Position numbers and translations under genes: made by a program. DNA of 64,000 bases from Bisporella sp. PMI_857 (Eukaryota; Ascomycota; Leotiomycetes; Helotiales; Helotiaceae). Numbering within the stretch: the first letter of the stretch is position 1; each line of letters starts with the position of its first letter. The stretch spans positions 620,001-684,000 of the forward strand of contig JAJSPD010000011.1 of NCBI GenBank assembly GCA_021307315.1. The letters are read 5' to 3'. Below the pieces are notes generated by a model. It saw only the letters and a list, made by a program, of their open reading frames with translations. It was not told where the DNA came from and made no database searches. This document shows, piece by piece, positions 56,137 through 64,000 of the stretch.

Positions 56137-59100
56137 ATGGCCCCAGAAAGTCGAGACCGTTACACAGTTGGATGGATTGCTGCTCTTCCGTTAGAGCTAG
56201 CGGCGGCAACCGCGATGCTTGATGAGGAGCATCCGAGGCCCGTTGATTTCGAGAAGCCTCCCGCCGATCAAAATGCCTACACATGGGGTCGCATAAGCGG
56301 GCACAACGTGGTTATTGCGTCGCTTCCGGCAGGAGTTTATGGCGAAACTTCTGCTGCGGCTACTGCGATGTCTATGATCCACTCCTTTCCCCACATTCGA
56401 GTAGGGCTGATGGTGGGCATTGGAGCTGCAATTTCAAGGCCGTGGCAAGGCCGCGACATTAGGCTCGGTGATGTTATCGTCAGCCAACCTGATGGACGGA
56501 CCGGAGGAGTTCTGCAGTACGACCTCAGAAAGGCAAAGCCTGGGGGCAAACAGGAACTGAAAGGCTCCCTGAACATGCCGCCACAGGTTCTTCTTACAGC
56601 ATTAGCGAAGCTTCAAGCATTGCATGAACGCTTACCATCTAAAGTGCCCAACTTTCTGGAAGAGATGGTAAAAAGTAATCCTCAAATGGCTAAATCAAAG
56701 CCTAGAAAGGCTAGCTATTTATATCAAGGAGATGAAAATGATCGGCTATTCAAAGCAGAGTATGGCCACGTTGATGGCTTCAATTGCAAGGACTGCGATT
56801 CTCAGCAAGAGGTATCACGTGAGAACCGGGACTCTAATGAGCCCGAGATCCACTATGGTATTATTGCTTCTGGGAATACGCTAGTAAAAGATGCCGCCAC
56901 TCGGGACTTAATCCTGCAGAGCACTGGGGAGGATTGCATTTGCTTAGAGATGGAAGCGGCTGGGCTGATGAACAATTTCCCTTGTCTCGTTATCCGGGGA
57001 ATTTGCGACTATGCTGACTCGCACAAGAATGACCGCTGGCAAAGGTACGCTGCTGCAACAGCTGCCGCATATGCAAAGGAGTTTCTGGAGATTGTTCCGG
57101 TCGAAGACCTAGAAAAGACACAGAATGCGGTTGATGTTTTGAAAGAGGGTTAGTTTTTATTTTAATCTTCAAGACCTAGAGTAACATTCTTAGAAGTAAT
57201 AAAAGTTAAAGAAAAGTTAAATGATATCAACAATGCCACTAAAGAGACCATAAATAGTCTTCATAAACTACGCCTTAATAATCAACAGCAGAGGGTTATC
57301 GAGTGGCTATCTCCTCCTGATCCCTCAACAAACTATGCTCGAGCATTGGGGCAACGCCACAAGGGTTCAGGCAAGTGGTTCCTCCAAAGCGCAGAGCTTC
57401 TTGAGTGGAGAACGGTGTCAAATTCTTTTCTATGGCTTTATGGCATCCTTGGATGCGGGAAGACAATCCTTAGTGCTACTATTATTGAGGAGCTCGGGAT
57501 ATCCACCTCCCACTCTCAGCTTCTCTATTTCTATTTTGACTTCAACGACACTAGCAAGCAACCACTTGAGGAGATGATCCGCTCGCTCATCGCTCAACTC
57601 TACGAAATGCGGGAAGATACTCGGAAGCAGTTAGATTCACTTTTTTCCTCTTGTAATGGAAGACAGCCAACTAGCGAATCACTGTGTGCGAGTCTCCTAC
57701 ACATGATACAACAAGTTGGCGAAGTCTACATTATCCTGGATGCCCTTGACGAATGTAGCACAAGGGGCGGGGCCAAAGGATTGCTCTCATGGATGAAAGG
57801 CCTTTTAAGCCAGGAGCGAAAACATGTCCACCTCCTTGTTACAAGTCGCCCAGAAGAAGATATTAAATCGGCATTAAACGGTATCGGACGTCAAGTGCCT
57901 GTTCAGGGCGATCTTGTTGATCGCGACATATATGCGTATATTTATGCGAGAGTTAGAGAGGATGACGGCCTGAAAAGATGGCGATCGCGACCGGATGTCC
58001 AGGAAAAGATTGAAACTCAACTTAAGGAACAGTCTAAAGGAATGTAAGAAATATGCCATTTTTCACAGTTCCGGTTATCTTCTATAAACATGTTCTAAGA
58101 TGTTACAGGTTTCGGTGGACTGCATGCCAGCTGGATGCTCTTGAAAAGTGTTTTGATCCTCAAATGCTCCAACACGCTCTCGGATCCTTACCAGAGACAT
58201 TGGACGAAACATATGATCGAATCTTACTCGGAATTCCTCAGGCATCTAAGCAAAAGGCTATCCGGATTCTGCAATTCTTGGCATTCTCCGAACGGCCATT
58301 GCGCGTTGAAGAAGCTGTTGATGCAATAATAGTAGAGCCTGAAGGTAATCCCCGGTTTGATCCCAGCAACAGGATGCCTGACCCAATGGAGATTTCAAAA
58401 TACTGCTCAAGCTTAGTAGTTGTTGGGGATAGACAGCTTCAACTAGCACACTTCTCAGTCAAGGAATATTTGGCGTCTAACCGGCTCCCCAAGCATTACC
58501 GTCAAAGTTTCCAGGAGACGGAGGCCAAGGCATTAATTGTAAGTGTTTGCGTAGCATACCTGTTGCACTTAGACCAAGACCTCCCGGTAAAAGAAATTAA
58601 AGCAAGTTTCCATTTTGCACACTATTGCGCGCAATACTGGGTGCACCACGCAGCAGCAGTAACCAAAGACAATGACAAGGTGTTCCAAAACCTTCTTATA
58701 GAGTTTTTTCTGGACCGCAAATGGTCTTATACAAATTGCTATCGGCTTTATTGCCCAGATCAGCCTTGGAACAATGATCCAGCTAAGGACATACCCGCAC
58801 CGATATATTATGCATCGCTTGGGGGTTTAAAAGATGTAGTGCGGTGTCTAATAGAACGTGACAACGATATAAACGCTCAAGGTGGATGGTACGGTAATGC
58901 TCTTCAAGCTGCTTCTGCAGAAGGGCACGAAAACATCGTCCAGATGCTGCTTGACAAAGGCGCCGACGTCAATGCTCAAGGTGGATACTACGGCAATGCT
59001 CTTTATGCTGCTTCTGATAGAGGGCACGAAAACATTGTTCACATGCTGCTTGACAAAAGCACCGACGCCAATGCTCAAAGTGGATACTGCGGCAATGCTC

Positions 59101-61643
59101 TTCAAGCTGCTTCTGCAAAAGGACGCGAAAACATTGTCCAGATGCTGCTCAACAAAGGCGCCGACGTCAATGCTCAAGGCGGACACTACGGCAATGCCCT
59201 TCAAGCTGCTTCTGCAAAAAGGCACAAAAATATCGTCCAGATGCTGCTTGACAAAGGCGCCGACGTTAATGCTCAAAGCGGATACTACAGCAATGCTCTT
59301 CAAGCTGCTTCTGCAGAAGGGCACGAAAATATTGTCCAGATACTGCTCGACAAAGGTGCCGACGTCAATGTTCAAGGCGGAAGGTACGGCAATGCTTTTC
59401 ATGCTGCATCTGTAAAAGGACACGAAAACATTGTCTACATACTGCTTGACAAAGGCGCCGACGTCAATTCTCAAGGCGGATACTACGGCAATGCTCTTGA
59501 AGCTGCTTCTGCAAAAGGGCACGAAAACATTGTCCAGATGCTGCTCGACAAAGGCGCCGACGTCAATGCTCAAAGCGGATACTACGGCAATGCTCTTCAT
59601 GCTGCTTCTGATAGAGGGCACGAAAACATTGTCCAGATGCTATTCGACAAAGGTGCCGACATCAATGCTATAGGCAAACAATACGGCAATGCTCTCGAAG
59701 CAGCTTCTGCAAAAGGGCACAAAAATATTGTCAATATACTGCTCGACAAAGGCGCCAACATCAATGCTATAGGCAAACGATACGGCAATGCTCTCGAAGT
59801 AGCTTCTGCAAAAGGGTACGAAAACATTGTCCAGATGCTGCTCGACAAAGGCGCCGACGCCAATGCTCAAGGCGGATTATACGGTAATGCTCTTCAAGCA
59901 GCTTCTGCAGAAGGGCACAAAAGCATCGTCCGGATACTGCTTAATAAAAGCACCGACATCAATGCTCAAGGCGGATTATACGGTAATGCTCTTCAAGCTG
60001 CTTCTGCAAAAGGGCACAAAAATATCGCCCAGATGCTGCTCGACAAAGGCGCCGACGTCAATGCTCAAGGCGGAGCGTACAGCAATGCTCTTTATGCTGC
60101 TTCTGATAAAGGGCACGAAAACATTGTTCAGATGCTGCTTGACAAAGGCGCCGACGTTAATGCTCAAGGAGGAGACTACGGTGATGCTCTTCAAGCTGCT
60201 TCTGATAGAGGGCATAAAAATATCGTCCACATGCTGCTCGACAAAAGCGCCGACGTTAATGCTCAAGGCGGATTATACGGCAATGCCCTTCAAGCTGCTT
60301 CTGCAAAAGGGCACAAAATCATCGTCCAGATGCTGCTTGACAAAGGCGCCGACGTCAATGCTCAAGGCGGAGCGTGCAGCAATGCTCTTCAGGCTGCTTC
60401 TGCAGAAGGGCACGAAAACATTGTCCAGATGCTGCTTGACAAAAGCGCCGACGTCAATGCTCAAAGCGGACACTACGGCAATGCTCTTTATGCTGCTTCT
60501 GCAAAAGGGCACGGAAACATTGTCCAGATGCTGCTCGACAAAGGCGCCGACGTCAATGCTCAAGGCGGAGAGTACAGCAATGCTCTTTATGCTGCTTCTG
60601 TAAAAGGACACGAAAACATTGCCCAGATGCTGCTCGACAAAAGTGCCAACGCTAATGCTCAAAGCGGATTATACGGCAATGCTCTTCAAGCTGCTTCTGT
60701 AAAAGGGTACGAAAACATTGTCCATATGCTGATTAACAAAGGCGCCGACGTCAATGCTCAAGGCGGAGAGTATAGCAATGCCCTTCAAGCCGCTTCTGCA
60801 GAAGGGCACAAAAATATTGTCCATATGCTGCTCGACAAAAGTGCCAACGCTAATGCTCAAGGCGGATTATACGGCAATGCCCTTCAAGCTGCTTCTGCAG
60901 AAGGGCATAAAAGCATCGTCCAGATGCTGCTCAACAAAGGCGCCGACGTCAATGCTCAAGGCGGAAAGTACAGCAATGCTCTTTATGCTGCTTCTGATAA
61001 AGGGCACGAAAACATTGTCCAGATGCTGCTCAACAAAGGCGCCGACGTCAATTCTCAAGGTGGATACTACGGCAATGCTCTTTATGCTGCTTCGGCAGAA
61101 GGGCACAAAAATATTGTCCATATGCTGCTTAACAAAAGCGCCGACGTCAATGCTCAAAGCGGAGACTACGGCAGTGCTCTTCATGCTGCTTCTGCAGAAG
61201 GGCACGAAAACATTGTCCAGATGCTGCTTGACAAAGGCGCCGACGTTAATGCTCAAAGCGGATACTACGGCAATGCTCTTCAAGCTGTTTCTGGTAGAGG
61301 GCACGAAAACATTGTCCATATGCTGCTTGACAAAAGCGCCGACGTCAATGCTCAAAGCGGACACTACGGCAATGCTCTTTATGCTGCTTCTGCAGAAGGG
61401 CACGAAAACATTGTCCAGATGCTGCTCGACAAAAGCGCCGACGTTAATGCTCAAGGTGGATACTACGGCAATGCTCTTCAAGCTGCTTCTGCAGAAGGGC
61501 ACGAAAACATTGTCCAGATGCTGCTCAACAAAAGCGCCGACGCCAATGCTCTTCAACCTGCTTCTGATAGAGGGAATAAAAATATCGTCCAGGTGCTGCT
61601 TGATAAAAGTGTCGACGTCAGAAAAGAGCTTGAATGGCGTTGA
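56137..61643 (+). CDS. Intact PNP-NACHT-ankyrin NLR, gene 2 (1798 aa)
   Basis: Exons 56137-57148, 57194-58043 and 58109-61643; introns 45 and 65 nt. ATG 56137 (MAPESRDRYTVGW) is preferred because it matches gene 1's start. PNP domain 1-337 is very close to gene 1: VGIGAAIS, RLGDVIVSQP, IIASGNTLVKD, CLEMEAAGLMNNFP, IRGICDYADSHK. NACHT: Walker A GILGCGKT at 421-428, Walker B VYIILDALDEC at 515-525, LLVTSRP. Winged helix: LAHFSVKEYL. From about 853 there are 27 almost identical 33-residue ankyrin repeats (GxYGNALQAASAxGHENIVQMLLDKGADVNAQG) plus a partial one. The frame ends at TGA 61641-61643; the bases just after encode, in the next frame, a lost C-terminal tail. Predicted cytosolic STAND receptor with a nucleotide-cleaving effector (inference by family). 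Confidence 0.93.
58840..61600 (+). repeat. 99-bp coding tandem array, 27 ankyrin units
   Basis: Variation concentrates at four spots: the residue after the GG/SG (W, Y, H, R, L, A, D, E, K), G/S before NAL, the residue after NAL (Q, Y, H, E) and the pairs around AAS (AE, AK, DR, DK, VK). Framework residues are almost fixed. Units 8 and 9 (NAIGKQ/NAIGKR) form a distinct subtype. Confidence 0.92.
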
Positions 61644-61936
61644 CCTCGATGTTACCTAGGAGGTGGAAGACGAGAGTATTAATGTTGAGCTATAGGGTGG
61701 TGAGCACGATTCCACTCAATCCCCACGGCTAAGCCCACCTGACAAACGAGGTGCTATTAGAAATGTCCGTCGCAAGCGACCACGCACTCTAGATCCCACC
61801 GGACTGGCTAGCACCGTTTCTGCCACACTCGAAAATCCCGAGTCTGTCCAAGTCTTAGCACATTCGGTGCGAAGCCCGAATAGTCTTCGCTTCTTTGACT
61901 TGAGCAAAGAGATGGAAGATGGTTTTATAGTGTAGA
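61644..61936 (+). pseudogene. Abandoned C-terminal tail of PNP-NACHT-ankyrin gene 2
   Basis: In the +1 frame relative to the gene's end an open stretch runs from the last ankyrin codons through two TAG codons (61654-61656 and 61693-61695) to a TAG at 61934-61936. It reads SPRLSPPDKRGAIRNVRRKR, PTGLASTVSATLENPESVQV and SLRFFDLSKEMEDGF, a plausible 100-residue basic tail. Probably the ancestral protein end, lost by a one-base shift near 61630. Confidence 0.55.
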
Positions 61937-62647
61937 AATATAGACAGATTTAAATAGATTAATACTTTTGTATCATGACGAAATTAGAATATTTACTTGC
62001 TAAACTACCTCTAATTGACAGCACCTAGAAAGTCTGGCAAGAGAGTATCATACCTAGAATCCTTGATTTACTAAGAAAATATTCTGTGGAGACTAGGGCA
62101 TTTAGAAGAAGCCCTTAAGAAGAAAGAGATATTCAAGTGCGATATCCCAGGCGTGCGTTGTCTAACGTCCGTCCCTGCGTAGCGAGAAACCCCGCGTGCC
62201 GAGAAAAATTTAGGGTACCTCGACTTCAAGCAATTCAAACTCTATGCAAACACCGAAAGTTCCCAGAATTTTGTGATTATCATATGCTTTGACCACTCCT
62301 GAACACTTCTGACCAGGCTTCTTAGAAAATTATATTCGCATCATCGTCTTCGCGCCCGGCTTGCAGAGGGTATTATTTCATGGCAGAATAGAGCTCTCCC
62401 ATCACAGCACTATAATTAACCTTTTACGTTGTCACAATTTGTAAACCATCTTTATCCGAGCCTAGGAGTCTTTTAGAACTACGAAAAGGTTATCGCTAGC
62501 CTTATTATTGTTGTGATATACAAATTTGTGCAATGTCGCCACGTGGACTAGTACCTCTCATTAAGTTACTAACTAGGTTCGGTTAGTGCAGAACTATAAT
62601 CATTTGCCAAGCCTGTGGCTACTAAGATTACAGGCTGTGGCTGGTAC
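61937..62647. other. Gene-free stretch
   Basis: No coding family or repeat recognised. Confidence 0.4.
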
Positions 62648-62831
62648 TGTCAGGAATCGGCTTACGTAAGTAGGCCAAGGAGCTAGGGCATACCTGACAC
62701 GTATATATTTACGGCTGAGAACTGTAGATAATCATCATCTGTAACACTCCTAACAAGCCTGAATACAATCGCTGTGATACCTTCACTGATCCTCTCATCC
62801 ATTCCCTGCCTAATACACCCTATTTCTGTCA
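62648..62831 (+). mobile_element. 184-bp non-autonomous element, TSD GGTAC
   Basis: TGTCAGGAATCGG start, CCCTATTTCTGTCA end, GGTAC at 62643-62647 and 62832-62836. Confidence 0.94.
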
Positions 62832-63241
62832 GGTACGATCTAGTAATATAGTCACGTGTAGTAGAATCCTGCCGGGTGATTTATCAAAGCAGATTTGGGC
62901 TCCATCCTTGTGTCATCCACTTTTGTTTCTCCAAAATGATCAAAACATTGTACATCTTTTGGCGACAACAGGTTATAGTGCAATGGCGCATGAGAATTAA
63001 GTGGCGTAAACGGCCAGCCATGAGCTCCTACAGGGACTGGCCTTGCGCGCTTGCGGCAATGCACAACGATGCCACTATCCCCACGAAGCTGCGTTTAGCT
63101 GAGTCGACATAAGTGCTTTAATCCAACATTTTCGATCTAATATATTCTTTCAATTTAACAAACACTTCACACATATGCCGACTCAGTTACTAAAGCTTAC
63201 CGAAAACTCGTCTTTTTCGCCGTTTCGGTGCTGGCAGAATA
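62832..63241. other. Spacer before the HET pseudogene
   Basis: Short open frames on both strands, none recognised. An ATG at 63175 leads into a different frame from the HET coding frame. Confidence 0.4.
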
Positions 63242-64000
63242 ATACGCCTGCTTCGATACAATAACAACGGCGAGTTCAGCCTGACCACTTTTTTTGCCGA
63301 TAAGACCCTCAAAGAATATGCTATACTTTCGCACACATAAAAAGAGAAGAAGGTGACCTTTGAAAATCTGCGAAATAGTAGCGGCATGAAAAAGGCTGGC
63401 TATAAGAAAATCCGGTTCTGCGAAGAACAGGCGAAGCGTAATAGCCTACAATACTTTTGAGTAGACACATGTTGCATCGACAAATCGAGCAGCGCCGAGC
63501 TCACGGAGGCTATCAATTCCATGTTTCGTTGGTACCGTGAGGCAACGAAATGCTACGTTTACTTATCGGGTGTATCGAGACTTGCCGTCAAAATTAACGA
63601 CTTAGCTTAGGAATCGGCATTTCGAAAAAGCAAATGGTTTACTCGAAGCTGGACGTTTCAAGAGCTTATTGCTCCGGCATCCGTTGAGTTCTTCTCGAAA
63701 GAAAAAAAGCTATTAAGTGACAAGTCCATTCTAGAACATCACGTCTGCGAAATAACAGGAATTCCTGCTAAAGCTTTTCGAGGAAATAGCTTGTTTAGTT
63801 TTACTATCGCCGAGCGAATGTCATAGGCAAAGAAGCGCAAAACAACGCGCGAAAAAGATCAGGCATACTTTTTACTCGGCATTTTGGATATCAGTATGCC
63901 AATTATTTACGGCGAAAGGAGAAAAAAGACGTTAAAGCGACTTCGAGATAAAACTAAAGCAAAGGTTATACGCAAGGACTTCTTAATCACTTTTAGCTTT
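63242..64000 (+). pseudogene. HET-domain (heterokaryon incompatibility) gene, 3' end outside the window
   Basis: A single frame from 63242 to the edge encodes a HET domain: RLLRYNNNGEFSLTTFFADK, EYAILSHT, VDTCCIDKSSSAELTEAINS, MFRWYREATKCYVYLS, WFTRSWTFQELIAPASVEFF, KDQAYFLLGILDISMPIIYG. HET proteins trigger cell death on incompatible fusion. The expected ATG reads ATA. Four in-frame stops (TAA 63338-63340, TGA 63458-63460, TAG 63608-63610, TAG 63824-63826) fall where the family has Trp (SHTW, YFWVD, WESAF, MSWA). There are no indels, so decay was by G-to-A transitions alone. Confidence 0.85.

Noticed and set aside
58848..61659. Long alternative frames on both strands across the 27-repeat array
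   Set aside because: By-products of the same tandem unit; they lack domains and conserved starts.

Overview
The window looks like accessory DNA from a filamentous ascomycete (Pezizomycotina). The evidence is the very short introns (45-65 nt, GTAAGT-type donors, CTAAC-type branch sites), the fungal-only families (NACHT-ankyrin STAND proteins, HET, FunK1, DUF3435 recombinase, SRPK-like kinases), and the mix of intact genes with mutated, nested transposon remnants. I saw no tRNA, rRNA or CRISPR array.

Layout. 0.25-2.4 kb (minus): a broken DUF3435 tyrosine recombinase of the kind that drives Starship giant transposons. 2.8-5.1 kb: solo LTRs and the orphaned ankyrin end of an NLR. 5.5-6.1 kb: a small three-exon gene of unknown function. 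7-10.5 kb: pieces of a Cps1-like glycosyltransferase and a cell-wall/membrane protein, cut by repeats. 10.9-14.6 kb (minus) and 16.5-20.6 kb (plus): two divergent NACHT-ankyrin genes. The first carries only two nonsense codons. The second is intact (1347 aa) and ends in a ZZ-like zinc finger. 20.8-23.4 kb: kinase-related remnants. 24.9-28.8 kb: an intact PNP-NACHT-ankyrin gene (1275 aa). 29.0-37.4 kb: nested transposons (pogo-like, a TRIM-like element, PiggyBac, hAT) plus a four-exon single-pass membrane protein. 37.7-39.2 kb: a 513-aa protein with a duplicated unknown domain. 39.4-41.2 kb: a pogo element holding two solo LTRs. 41.6-43.3 kb: an intact FHA-kinase. 44.5-47.4 kb: a dead Mutator-like element. 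47.4-55.7 kb: LTRs and fragments of PEPCK, a lectin-like membrane protein and a FunK1 kinase. 56.1-61.6 kb: a second PNP-NACHT-ankyrin gene (1798 aa) with 27 near-identical ankyrin repeats. 63.2 kb to the edge: a HET-domain gene killed by four Trp-to-stop changes.

Biology. The coherent theme is an innate-immunity / allorecognition island: three intact NLRs, one nearly intact NLR, two NLR fragments, a HET gene and kinase genes or fragments. Two intact NLRs couple a purine-nucleoside-phosphorylase-like N-domain to a NACHT switch and a ligand-sensing ankyrin array. The PNP fold is also an ATP-destroying effector in bacterial Detocs-type defence, so these may act as suicide or energy-depletion receptors (inference). 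The ankyrin arrays are 99-102 bp coding tandem repeats whose differences concentrate at a few positions per repeat, as expected for a recombining recognition surface. Solo LTRs sit shortly upstream of the intact NLRs, and LTR copies without target duplications lie at chimeric junctions, pointing to LTR-LTR recombination as the reshuffling agent.
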